Assembly (NCBI RefSeq): GCF_963678635.1
Contig: NC_087069.1
Coordinates: forward strand, 13,364,660-13,428,659
DNA length: 64,000 bases
From: Symsagittifera roscoffensis
Lineage: Eukaryota; Xenacoelomorpha; Acoela; Convolutidae
Reading direction: 5' to 3'
This document shows, in pieces, positions 53,026-63,257 of this stretch; positions within the stretch are counted from its first letter, which is position 1, and every line of letters starts with the position of its first letter. Under the pieces are notes generated by a model, which was given only the letters and a program-made list of their open reading frames with translations, did not search any database and had not been told where the DNA came from. A program made the translations under genes and the position numbers.

Positions 53026-55572
53026 TCTATCGTTTGAATAGTGTCTATTCCTAGAGTTTGAAGGGAAACTGGTGTCAAAAAACTCTGTTCTGTTTGATTT
53101 TGATCGTGAATAGTTGTTTCTATATTGGTTATTTTGGCTATTTGATCAACTATATCTATTTTGTGAGAAATTTCGTGAATTTCTTTGTTCTGGTGATCTA
53201 CCTCTGTAACTAGAGTTATCGGGTGATTGGTTTCTTGAGTAATTTGAATTATTTGGGAGTGGACTACCAGAGCTGTTATTACTATGCATATTTTTGTTTG
53301 GTAAATTTTGATCCTTTTTCATGTATTGATAGAATGATTTATTTGGTTCTTTGTACTTTTGTGGTTTATTTTGGTTTTCTTGTTGTTTTTGTCTACATTC
53401 CGGCAATGCTGTGACCGTATCTTTGACAATAATTACACCATTTCTTGAAAGATGGTTTACCTTTGAAATTGGGATTTTTCTCATATATGTTCAAAATTTC
53501 AGTGATTTTTTCAGTTAGGTCTATGTCTGAATCGTCTACGTTGTTTATATGTGTAGTATTTGTTTCGATTCTATTAACGTATTGTAGTTTAAGATTTTTT
53601 GTTTCTTCGAGTTTCATTGTGATTTCTGCTTCTTCTAATTTGTCAACTAGTTTTCTGAAATTTAAATCTGGTTCTCGAATTGATGAGGGATGTGATGCTC
53701 ACTTTTGTTTAGCTATTTTTCTTAATTGGGGTGTTAGAGCCATCATTAAAGTTTTTGTCATTTTTGTGTTTTTATAATCATGAGTGTTTAGTGAGTATGC
53801 TTTTCGGTCTAGTGTTTTGATCCTTACTGCTAGTTGTTTGATCGTTTCGTTTGGTAGTCTACGAATTTCATTGCATAAAACTCTTTGATGTTGTTTGTTC
53901 CTTTCTGAATCAAACATTTTTGAAAATTCTTGTGTGAAACTTTTCCAGTCTGGGTTTTGTGAGTAAAAATTATTATTTTGAGGTTCGTGATTTGATCTAG
54001 GTTGTCGCATATGTTGTTCTCGTGTATATGGTTCAAAAATATCTGGTTGATTTACGTGATAAGAGTGAAGCCTTTGGTTTTGAAAATTTTGTTGTTGGTT
54101 TTGGTCATGAACATCGTCATCATCTGATGAGTGATAATTAGGTGTATATTAAGGTTTTGTTTAATATGGTATGGCTGTTTACTATTTTTATTCTGTTGAA
54201 AAACTGGATAGTTTTCACTTGGGTCTGTCGGAATACGTGGATTATCATTAAAATTTACGAAATTTGATGTGTGTTGTTGGGAATTTTGTCGTTGTGAAAA
54301 TGAACGATTATGCGGATTTGTACGAGGAGGTTTAGATGTTTGTGATCTATTTACGTAGTTATCATTGTGTTCTGCAAAATTACTTCTGGTGAATATTCTT
54401 TGTTTTTGTGGTGGTTTCGTCATTGGTCTAAATGTTTGGTAATCCATATGGGAAGATTTTGGAGCAACCGAGGGTTTAACTGTAGGTTGCAATGTTACTT
54501 GAGGTAAAATTGAAGTCTTTGGTTTTGGCGTTGTAAGGTTTGGATGTATTCATGAAATACTTTGTTGTGTAGTTGTTACAATTGTTTCAAATATTTCTTC
54601 ATTTATAAAATGTGATAGTGTTTGAATATCTTGTTGTGTAAGATTTCTAGTTCCATTTAAGTTTTCTTGTTGTACAAAAGATGAATTTAAACTTTTATTT
54701 TGTCTTCTATCAGGTAAAAATGAATTATAGTTCAAAGGTATTGCATCTATTGTAAGTGGAATTACTTTTACATAACCTTTGTGAATAGTTATTGTACTGA
54801 TTGCTTGACTTGAGATGTCTGTTGGAATGTTCAGAAAAAATGGATGAGATCATTCAGGGTCCCAGATGTAATCTGATTGTTCGGCAAGGACAATGTCATC
54901 ATTTGTAATTTGGGGTCTAAAATTTTTTCTTGCTTGTGCAATTAAATCTATATTGTGGGTAAAATAGTCAATTATAAACCATGCTAAGATTTTTTATAAA
55001 TCATGTTTAACCTTTTGTGAAATTTCATTGTTTGAAAAATTTTCACGGATTGTGTTTAAAAATGCTGAGATTGCGGCAATTTCATTTCTTACATTTGTGT
55101 GTCTTGATGTTTGAACCGGTGATGTGCTTTCGATTGCTGTTCTTTCTAGTATAGATAAATAATTATATATTATTGCAAAAACATCGTTAGTGAAAATTGA
55201 GTTTGTTCTCTGTGAATTTTGATGTTGTATGTTTTTAATGTATTCTGTGAACACTTTTGAAAATTTTATATCGACATCATCTGTTTGGATAACATATTTG
55301 CCATGAATTTTACTTGCTGTACTGAATTCTATGGTGTAAATTCCATATTGTTGTGTTTAGTTACATATTCCTTTTATATAATGATCGACAATTTGTCTTT
55401 TGGTTTTTATTTCTGGGAATTCTGCTTTACATGGGCTAATTTCTTGTTCAAATATATTTGCGATTAGATTATGGTAAAATTGTAGTTGTCCTCTGTCTTC
55501 AGAGAGTGAAATGATGATAAATGGGATAATAGAGTCTTCGTCTGGACTTTCGTCACTTGGGCTTTGACTCAT
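53026..55572 (-). pseudogene. gag: gag of copy 2 (matrix-like start, capsid part, CCHC knuckle)
   Basis: ATG 55572 opens MSQSPSDESPDED, matching the copy 3 gag start. The N-terminal domain continues through 55254-54994 (NSIFTNDVFAIIYNYLSILE). A Gln/Asn/Pro-rich segment follows (54052-54492), then capsid (53699-54010, FTQEFSKMFDSERNKQHQ). The CCHC knuckle is at 53395-53437 (CNYCQRYGHSIA), where one extra G shifts the frame inside the motif, and the Ser/Asn/Arg-rich region follows. The capsid N-terminal half present in copy 1 is missing here: a Gln/Asn-rich segment joins directly to DWKSFTQEF. Multiple stops are present. Confidence 0.85.
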
Positions 55573-55877
55573 TTTTTCATTTTATGACTGTCAATGCGTA
55601 ATGTTCAATGTGTCTGATTGGTTGGTTCCAACTCTACAAACGTACTGGTTTATCTTTTTATATCTTTTTTATTCTTCTTTTTCCTTGTTTTGATGAATGT
55701 GATGTAGTTTCTGAATCGGAAAAGTATAATTGATCGTGAACTGGGTGGTTTTTTTTTACTGTGTCTCTTAGTTTGTAAAGTGCATCTAAATTGCTGACTT
55801 CTGATTCAGAGACTGCGTTTCTACGCTTTGAAAATTTTCTTCGTGTAATTTGTCTTTGCTTACTTGTTCATTGACAT
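55568..55877 (-). pseudogene. ORF0 relic of copy 2
   Basis: The same start region as in copy 3 (ATG 55877) is followed by a deletion of roughly 150 bp, then QRQITRRKFSKRRNAVSESE, YSFSDSETT-like and KQGKRRIKK blocks matching copy 3 ORF0, with two stops near the end. It overlaps the gag ATG as in copy 3. Confidence 0.65.
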
Positions 55878-56394
55878 AAGGTTTAAGATGAAGGGTGCAA
55901 GGTTGTTATTAGTGATTTTAAAATCCTAGACTGTTAGTCCTTACGATTTTTTGGTTAGCCTTACTCGGGTCTTTTATGTAGGGTTGGAGAGAAAAGTATA
56001 TATCGATTCCAAAGAATGATTTTTACTTTCTCGTGGTTATTCTAAGTTAAGGTGTTAACTTACATAATCTTAATTAGGGGTAGTGATTGTGTTCAAGGGT
56101 TGGAGAATAGTAAATTGATCCACAAGGTTCAGGTATAATTAGAACACAGGTAGTTCGTTAGATACTATTTTAATACTTACTAAGTTTTAAGGTTTAGCCT
56201 GGGTCAGGTAAGAGGGGGGATTAAGTGAAGGATGAATAACCGAAATTTTTCACTGTTTAGCTTAATTTGAATGGTTAGTGTGATTGAAAAATTTCTATTG
56301 GTCCTGGGTCTTTGAAAGGGTTGGGTTGTGAATCGACGTTTGAGGTCGTTAGACACTTTATTATTGGGTGGGGGAGAAAAAAATTGTTCTGTTT

Positions 56395-56494
56395 GATCCA
56401 AGGATAGGCCTTGATGATCAGGATCTAATTTTTTATGGTATAAAATGGATTTAACTTATTTTTTAATGGAGATCCAAGGAAAGCCTTGATGATC
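56395..56494 (-). repeat. Leader direct repeats of copy 2
   Basis: GATCCAAGGATAGGCCTTGA (from 56395) and GATCCAAGGAAAGCCTTGAT (from 56471) are two copies of a 25-bp partly dyad-symmetric motif. Copy 3 has the same pair in its leader. Confidence 0.7.
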
Positions 56495-56860
56495 TACTTT
56501 AAGATTGAACAAGTTGGGATGAAAGAAAGGTAAAAATTTGGATTAGCATTTAAAGAAAATTTAAATTTGTTTGATGAAAAATTTTAGTGTTTGATGATAT
56601 TAGTGGTTTAAATTATTGCTGTTATGTTTAGGTGATGAAGCTAGGGATGCCAGGTTGATCTGTATGTACTAATATTTAATGATCATATTAACAAGTTTTT
56701 CTTTCTTTCAATAAATATATTTTTCAGATGTATTTTTAAATTTTACTGCAGATTTAGAGGAAACGATTTGAGATGTTTTTATAAATCGTTATTGTACAAT
56801 AATAAATCGGATTTAGCGCCTGTAGTAATCATTGAAGATTTGTCTTCAAGGTTTCTATGT

Positions 56861-57061
56861 TTAAAAAATCCTAAATATAAAAGTTTGGTCTGGCTTTTGC
56901 CGTACGACCATGAAACTTAGTGGTAAGTTTCTTCGTAGCCGTAGATTGTCTCTTGTCCGAGGTCTTTTCCCAATGCCTGGTAGTTCTAGTATTGTGCGGA
57001 ATAGTGGTTCTGATCTATTGAGTCGTAGAGACATTTCAATTAGATTATTATCATGTAACAT
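56861..57061 (-). CDS. Conserved leader ORF, 66 aa
   Basis: ATG 57061 lies about 95 nt downstream of the 5' LTR. The product (MLHDNNLIEMSLRLNRSEP, ILELPGIGKRPRTRD, VVRQKPDQTFIFRIF) is basic and has no signal or membrane segment. Copy 3 encodes a 77-aa counterpart at the same place with mostly conservative changes (L/I, K/R, D/E, F/Y, V/I) and no frame damage in either copy. That pattern suggests a translated, selected protein. It could also act as an upstream ORF that controls downstream initiation. No family recognised. Confidence 0.65.
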   Translation of the reverse strand: MLHDNNLIEMSLRLNRSEPLFRTILELPGIGKRPRTRDNLRLRRNLPLSFMVVRQKPDQTFIFRIF

Positions 57062-57155
57062 TTTTAATAATATTTTTGTCTAATTCTAATCTATCTGTTA
57101 GTTCTAAGCTAATTTGTTTTTTAAGGTCTTGATGAAAACTTATGGTTGCAACAGA

Positions 57156-57564
57156 AGAGTTAGGTTCGAGGTTTAACTCATAGAGTAATTTCGGATAGGG
57201 TACGCCGTCTGCTCGTCACGCTATCTTATTTTCGGCCGGATAGATTCGTGCAACTTCTTAGTCTAATATCGATCCTAATCTAACTCTTATATCTACTAGT
57301 CTCAGGGTGTTTAACTAGTCACTGCTAGGCTCAATAGATCTAGAGTATACTGGCTTATTGAGATTGCTAAAGTTCTCTTGGAGAGGTAACTAATTTCTAA
57401 GTTAAATTCAAATCTCTCTGGTGGTGAAATTACAAATAATTTTAGCACTTACAAATAAGTGGGTTGTTAGTTAGATGGATCGTGATTGGTTAATATTAAA
57501 TTTTTTATAGAGATAAAATATCCAATTTATAACCAAAAATAAATATAGTTTATATCTGGTTGCA
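57156..57564 (-). repeat. 5' LTR of copy 2
   Basis: 409 bp, TGCAACC to AACTCT on the minus strand. It is followed after two bases by TGTTGCAACCATAAG, a decayed primer site equivalent to TGGTGCGACCATAAG in copy 3. Confidence 0.92.
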
Positions 57565-57568
57565 GTTA
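57565..57568. repeat. Target-site duplication GTTA, right side of copy 2
   Basis: It matches GTTA at 24785-24788 and directly abuts the LTR. Confidence 0.8.
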
Positions 57569-59873
57569 TAGGTTGACAATCAGATAAAAAAGGATACTTT
57601 ATAAAGTTTGAATTTCATCAAAAAATTATCTACATAGTAAGGAGTGATTATTCGAACATTTACAATAACAATAAAATTCAGAACTTTCTTTTTAAAGTTC
57701 ATAACATGCATTTAACTTAAAGACTCACAACAAAAAAGTCGAACAATTGATTCAGAAAAAGCTAGACAGATATCCCAGAGCTACTACACAAACTAAGCTA
57801 AAAGACGTCTTCGCATTGGAGGTGCTTTAGTTCTTCTATAAGGTCGGCATGGTGAAATGACGGAGGCAGCAATGAACACTCAAATATCGCTTTTGAGACC
57901 AGCAAAATTTTCGTTTTTTCGATATTGTCACGCCTGAAACACAAAATTTTCGAAGTTAGATCTAATTAAAAATTTCCCCCTTTCGAGAAAGGGTGGGTGA
58001 TTAAGTTAGTTATACAGATTAAGTTAGTCGAATTTTCGACCAATCAGAACGCTGAATTAGAATTCCCAATACAATTCAAATTTATTTATAAGGGTGGAGA
58101 ATTTTTGTAGATACCATAGGGGGATTTTTTATATAGATCCAAATTTTTGATAAAAATCACTAGTTTTTTGGTTGAGTTTCTATAAAAAGTGTTTGCTTCC
58201 TCTCAAACACAAATTTAGAAAATGAAAAATAGCAATTTGACTTTTTTTATTTCGAGATCAGTTTTGACAACTTAAACTTAGAATTCGAAATTCTGTTACG
58301 TCGATCGAAAACGATTGATGACAGGTACAAACCACAAGGCATTTATCAACTTCAAACCAATTTCATCCACAATAAAACAATTCATTTATCTTTTTTTAGT
58401 AAGTTTTGCCAACGGAGTAAATTTCATTTAAATTATAAGACTCAGAAAGATATTTTAGTATCTGAAGTTGGCTGCTTCAATGAACTTGGGTAAATTCCGT
58501 GGGGGAAAATCACTCAAGGGTGAAAACCGGAAAATCCGATATAAACTTAAGTAATCAGTAATTCAAACTAATTAGAGATACTTTCGTTGAAGAAAGCTAC
58601 AATTATGGGCTCAATGTCAAAAGAAAACACTGTCATTGTTAACTCTAAATAATCTTTCCATAATGGTCCTCAATAACAGGATTCTTACCCAAAAAACAAA
58701 ATTTTTCTGGGAATTAGCAAAAAACGACAAAATGGGACTACTATAATGGAATAGCAAAAGTTCGTTATAGAATTTCAAAAATTTCAAGTAAAAACAAATC
58801 CAATAGACTAGGAGCAACCGTTTTTGAAAAATGATGAGTTTTTTTTAGATTTAAAAGGCAAAAAAGCGACTACGTTGGCTTTCATTATTTTTTTTTCGGC
58901 TATCTATCGGGGAAACAAATTTTTGGCTAACCAAGAACAACTTTTCTTGGCTATCAGGAAACCATTTTTTCCCAATCACAAAAATTGAGCAATCAATTAC
59001 CCGCAATGAATGACCAAGTAAACCTTGAAAGGGCCTGGATATCATGCGCAAAAAAATGTACAGAAGCAAGCACCAGCGGATTTAGGTAGGGGGCACAACA
59101 GCGGTTCGCCGTGATGAGCTCTAGAGCTCGTATGTTGGTCCTTTCCCTCGTGGATAAGTGGCCTTAAAGGGGGCGGACGCCCTCCCCCCCTTCCCCCAGG
59201 GGTTTAACCCCCTGTCGACCCAAAGGGCCCTACTTTGTATTAATTTGAGATATCCATTTTTGGCTGACGGGCTCTAAAATATTTCGAAAGGCGCCTTTGG
59301 CGTCAATAATTACTAATTTTGAAGATGAAGTGCTGGGCGTAAAAACGCGATATTTTGATCAAAATTTTCCCAAAAAAGTACCTAAAAACACCCTTTTTGG
59401 CCTGTTTTTTTTACAATTTTACCTGCGGCGCAGATAGTTTGGCCAAAGCAAGGACATTTAATGCTTTGGGGAGCTCGGAAAATCAATTTGATCAACCTAA
59501 AAAAAAGTCGACAAATTTTTGAAACTTTTTGAAAAGTATGCCAAATCAAGGACTGTAAAAAAAACATTTAGGATAGCTGAAAATTGGTGGGCCCAGAAAA
59601 AAGTCCATAAAACTTTTTCGGGAACAAAAACATGACTTTGCATTCAGCTTCGACCGCTATTGCTCCTCTTGATATTTTCCATAAAAAAGTTTTTGGAAAC
59701 TTTTCAGTTTGTAAATAAAAACAACTTAGTTAAATTCAGTGACAAACGATTAAGGTAAGCTCTCATACGGCGCTTTCTAACAGGCTGTAAAGCCTTCAGC
59801 ATGCGTTCAATTCATGTGCTCGATAAGTGTTTAATTATACCAACTCATCGGTGTAAAACGCCATCCTTGAGAA
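57569..59873. other. Intergenic DNA right of copy 2
   Basis: No exon is convincing. Short minus-strand frames (58617-58817, 58851-59069, 59382-59567) have low-complexity Phe/Leu/Ile-rich translations. A GC-rich patch at 59150-59235 (GGGGGCGGACGCCCTCCCCC, then AGGGGTTTAACCCCCTG) can fold into hairpins and differs in composition from everything around it. Confidence 0.5.
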
Positions 59874-59879
59874 TTTATT
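59874..59879 (-). terminator. Possible poly(A) signal AATAAA for the two-exon gene
   Basis: AATAAA on the minus strand lies about 180 nt beyond the stop codon at 60057-60059. In AT-rich DNA this motif is common, so support is weak. Confidence 0.3.
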
Positions 59880-60056
59880 TAAATAATTATTAATTTGATG
59901 AATAATAATTACTATTATAGTTATTATACGCTATTTTTATGCTTTAAGTTAAAAGCCCTTACCGTCCCCGTTGATTTTGGTCAAAAGTTAAAATTATCGA
60001 CGTCAAAACAATTGAAAAATTTTTTAACAATAAATCAAAGCTCACCCTTTTCGTCC

Positions 60057-60702
60057 TCAGTTTATGTTGACTGCCGGATCCCGAGAGAGCTTCAGCGATT
60101 CTGGATGATCCGGCTCATCCCCGAAGGAGACGGTTTGCGTCTCTTCTTCGCTGGAAATGCTTCCTTCTTGAATAATTACTGCCTTAAACTGCAGCAGTAA
60201 AAATCATATGATGAAACATATTGTGCTGATTCTTTTTTTTGGTAACGTACTGCTAAAAATTCTCAGACAGATTCTAACTGTTTATTTGAAGATAAAAATC
60301 ATCGGCCTAAAATTAATTTCGATCTATGTTTCGATCGATAACTGTTTGGTTCGAAAATTTTATTCTAACTAATTAAATAAAACATGAATAATTTTAATCA
60401 TTGATATGAATACTTCAAACATTTCACGTTTACTCCTAAAATTCACTTTCGAAAAAAAATTTATGGTTTCAAAAAAAGTTGAATAATTCGTGAAAAATAT
60501 GATGAATAAATTTGTGACATACCTGCTCCTGGTCAATTTTTCCCATGATTGATGCCAGAGTGAACCCATGGTTCCGGCGGTGGATGAGAGGGGCCGCAGG
60601 GGCGGCATGTATTCTACGAGCCAGCTGCTTGTTTTCGGAATCTTTCACTGAGTACATGAATTGTACAGCGAATTGAGAAATCATTTTCAGCGTATTATTC
60701 AT
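60057..60702 (-). CDS. Predicted two-exon host gene, 103 aa, function unknown
   Basis: Exon 1 (60702-60523) is 60 codons from ATG: MNNTLKMISQFAVQFMYSVK, then DSENKQLARRIHAAPAAP and LASIMGKIDQEQ. It ends CAG followed by GTATGT, a good donor. Exon 2 starts at 60188 after TTTTACTGCTGCAG, in phase 0, and reads FKAVIIQEGSISSEEETQTV and DEPDHPESLKL to TGA at 60057. The intron is 334 nt. Both exons are richer in GC than the surroundings and have balanced composition, which is the main support. An in-frame TAG lies just upstream of the ATG. No known domain; an additional upstream exon is possible. Confidence 0.45.
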
Positions 60703-60972
60703 ATTCGGTCTGACATTATTAGACTAGTTTTATATCCAATTTAGGTGCTTCTTCGAAGAAAGTTACTTAAGATTAAGATTGCTAGGTTTCAGGTATAACT
60801 TTCAAAAGCCGCAATTTTAAATGGATAGCCAAGTTTCAAGACAACTGTGATCGACAACTGGCGAACTGAAAAATGATTTAAGATAGTTTCAAGTCTTTAG
60901 GTAACAGATTCATTTGTCATTAATGATTTGTTCACAGATGATATCTAATTTCTAAATTTTAGCCTAACGTCT

Positions 60973-61127
60973 CAGACCCCGCTAGAAGAAAAACGACAAC
61001 TTATAATAATGCCGTTTTCATTTGAACCAGTTAAAGAAATTATATGACGATTAATTTGCCGCCGAATAAGATGAAGTAAAACGTGTGAATCATTCATACT
61101 CCGTCCATATTTAGATGCTTTAAGTAT
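60973..61127 (-). pseudogene. Possible 3'-terminal exon cut by the copy 3 insertion
   Basis: From the copy 3 LTR edge the minus strand is open to a TGA near 60972, reading YGRSMNDSHVLLHLIRRQ and SNENGIIISCRFSSSG, a composition more protein-like than neighbouring frames. If it is coding, copy 3 landed inside an exon. Evidence is composition only. Confidence 0.25.
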
Positions 61128-61537
61128 TGGAACCTGATCTAAACTATATTTTATGATTGGATAAATTAAATGTTTTACCAATGTAAAGTATTTAATATTA
61201 ACCAATCATGATCCATCTAACTAACAACCCACTTATTTGTAAGTGCTGAAGTTACTTGTAATTTCAGCACCAGAGAGATTTGAATTTAACTTAGAAATTA
61301 GTTGGACTCTCCCGAGCACTTCAGCAGCCGCAATAAACCAGTATACCCTAGATCTATTGAGCCTAGCAGAGACTAGTTAAACAACCTGAGACTAGATAGT
61401 ATAAGAGTAAGATTAGGATCGGTATTAGACTAAGAAGTTGCACGAATCTATCCGGCCGAAAATAAGATAGCGTGACGAGCAGACGGTGTACCCTATCCGA
61501 AATTACTCTATGAGTTATACACTCAAGTCATAACTCA
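61128..61537 (+). repeat. 5' LTR of copy 3
   Basis: 410 bp, TGGAACCTGATC to AACTCA. It contains the LTR hairpin around 61244-61270 (GTGCTGAAGTTAC and GTAATTTCAGCAC) and an AATAAA at about 61333. Host DNA to its left ends in GTAT, the presumed target copy. Confidence 0.93.
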
Positions 61538-61539
61538 TC

Positions 61540-61554
61540 TGGTGCGACCATAAG
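61540..61554 (+). promoter_or_regulatory. Primer-binding site of copy 3
   Basis: TGGTGCGACCATAAG begins two bases after the LTR, with the TGG expected for pairing with a tRNA CCA end. The matching tRNA was not identified. Confidence 0.65.
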
Positions 61555-61625
61555 TCTCGAACAAGACCTTACTAGATTAGAATTAACCAAAAATAGATTA
61601 GAAATTAGACAAAAACATTTACAAA

Positions 61626-61859
61626 ATGTTATACGACAATAATTTAATTGAAATGTCTCTCCGACTCAATAGATCAGAGCCAATATTCCGAACCATAATA
61701 GAACTACCCGGAATTGGAAGAAGACCTCGAACCAAAGACGACATACGACAAAGTAGAAACTTGCCGTATAGTTATATGATAGTTCGGCAAAAGCCAGAAC
61801 AAACTTTTATATTTCGAATACTACTTGCAATGAATTTAGATTTCCATTTGCAAACATAA
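61626..61859 (+). CDS. Conserved leader ORF, 77 aa
   Basis: ATG 61626 lies 72 nt after the primer site. The product reads MLYDNNLIEMSLRLNRSEP, IIELPGIGRRPRTKDD and IVRQKPEQTFIFRILL. It is homologous to the 66-aa ORF at 56861-57061; the two diverge only after FRI. A net-basic small protein without membrane or signal features. Possible roles are an RNA-binding or regulatory accessory, or a translated upstream ORF. No family is recognised. Confidence 0.68.
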   Translation: MLYDNNLIEMSLRLNRSEPIFRTIIELPGIGRRPRTKDDIRQSRNLPYSYMIVRQKPEQTFIFRILLAMNLDFHLQT

Positions 61860-62789
61860 AACCTTGAAGTTAATCTTCAAAATCATTTCAGGCGCTAAAC
61901 AAAATTAATATTATACAATAACGATTGATAAAAAGATCTTAGATCGTTTTCCTAAAACTCTGCAGTATTATACAAAACATGTTTGAAAAATATTTATTGG
62001 AAAATAAAAATAAAAATTAGTAGCATGACAATAAATGGTTAGTAATCATAAATCATCCTGTTGTTCCAGCTTCATCATCTAAAACATAACAGCAATCATA
62101 AACCCACTAATATCATCAAAACACTAAATCTTTCCTTTACACACATTTAAAATTCTATTAAAACTTAAATTCACTTAATTTTAAAACCAGATCATCAAGG
62201 CTTATCCTTGGATCTTAAATCATTTTCTACTTAATTAAATTTTAAATTTGATCATCAAGGCTTATCCTTGGATCAAACAGAACAACTTTGTTCTCCCCCA
62301 CCCACTTAATTAGTGTCTAACGACCTCAAACGTCGATTCACTACCCAACCCTTTCTAAAGACCCAAGACTAATAGAAATTTTTAAACAAAACTAATCATT
62401 CAAATTAGGATAAACAGTGAAGAACTTCGGTTATTCATCCTTCACTTGACCCCCCCTCTTACCAGACCCAGGATAAATCTTAGACTTAGTAAGTTTAAAA
62501 TAGTATCTAACGAACTACTCGCGTTCTAATTATACCTGAACCTTGTGGATCGATTTACTATTCTCCAACCCTTGAACACAATCACTACCCCTAAGTAAGA
62601 TTAAGTAAGCTAACACCTTAGCTTATACTAGTCACGAGAAAGTAAAAATCATTCTTCGGAATCGATATACTTTTCTCTCCAACCCTGAACAAATAGACCC
62701 AGGTTAAGCTAACCAAAAAATCGTAAGAACTAACAGTTTAGGAAAATAGAAATCATTTAACAACCTTTGCATCCGTCATTCTAAACCTT
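61860..62789 (+). other. Copy 3 leader, non-coding
   Basis: No frame is supported. Two direct repeats of a 25-bp motif (ATCATCAAGGCTTATCCTTG, from 62191 and 62251) are conserved in copy 2. GTAAGA and GTAAGC donor-like sites lie near 62594-62610. Packaging signals and a splice donor would be expected in this region, but none is proven. Confidence 0.5.
62190..62274 (+). repeat. Pair of 25-bp leader direct repeats
   Basis: Copies at 62190-62214 and 62250-62274, exactly 60 bp apart. The core CAAGGCTTATCCTTG is an imperfect palindrome. The same pair is in the copy 2 leader. Confidence 0.8.
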
Positions 62790-63257
62790 ATGTCATTTAA
62801 AAACCTAGGAAATAAACAAACAATCATTTTACACAATTGTGAAATAGATAACAAAAAATACGACCTTGTAATCACACCTCATACACAAACAGTTGGATAC
62901 ATTCGCACAAAACGACAAACACTAAAGAGGAAAATAATAACTAAACAAAGACAAATAACACGAAAAAGATTTTCAAAAAATCGAAACGCATTTTCAGAAT
63001 CAGAAACCAATAGTTTAGACGAACTTTACAAACTAAAAGAATCAATAGATAAAAATTACCCACTTCACGATCAATTATATTTTTCTGACTCAGAAACAAC
63101 TTCAAATTCATCAAAAAGAGGAAAAAGAAGAATAAAAAAGCAGTATAAACACAAACCAGTACATTTATACAATTGGAATCAACCAATTAGACACATTGAT
63201 AATTACATATTAACAGTCATCGAACGGAAAAATGAGTTCAACACACACCCCAGGTGA
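62790..63257 (+). CDS. ORF0: basic protein of 155 aa upstream of and overlapping gag
   Basis: ATG 62790 to a stop at 63255-63257. The middle is very basic (KRQTLKRKIITKQRQITRKR) and is followed by an acidic SESETNSLDELY, then FSDSETTSNSSKRGKRRIKK. No zinc, membrane or signal motif is visible. It overlaps the gag ATG (63233) by 25 nt in another frame, as a relic does in copy 2, so the arrangement is ancestral. Ty3/Gypsy elements normally begin with gag. A nucleic-acid-binding or nuclear-targeted regulatory role is plausible from composition only. Confidence 0.65.
   Translation: MSFKNLGNKQTIILHNCEIDNKKYDLVITPHTQTVGYIRTKRQTLKRKIITKQRQITRKRFSKNRNAFSESETNSLDELYKLKESIDKNYPLHDQLYFSDSETTSNSSKRGKRRIKKQYKHKPVHLYNWNQPIRHIDNYILTVIERKNEFNTHPR

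Larger units (their letters stand above)
24789..57564 (-). mobile_element. Copy 2: rearranged giant Ty3/Gypsy-like element with nested BEL insertion and internal triplication
   Basis: Both LTRs (57156-57564 and 24789-25197) and the GTTA duplication define one insertion on the minus strand. From 5' to 3' it has the leader ORF, an ORF0 relic, gag, three tandem units carrying a deleted pol and most of the Pro-rich ORF, env split by a BEL/Pao element, the accessory ORF and the 3' non-coding region. Removing the BEL element and two extra units leaves about 15 kb, short of the intact size mainly because about 3.2 kb of pol is missing. It could not replicate on its own. Confidence 0.92.

Noticed and set aside
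59060-59260. rRNA or structural RNA fragment
   Set aside because: GC-rich but without any recognisable conserved rRNA core; left as an unexplained patch.
58617-59567. Three minus-strand ORFs of 60-72 codons
   Set aside because: Low-complexity Phe/Leu/Ile-rich translations, no splice context, no conservation signal.
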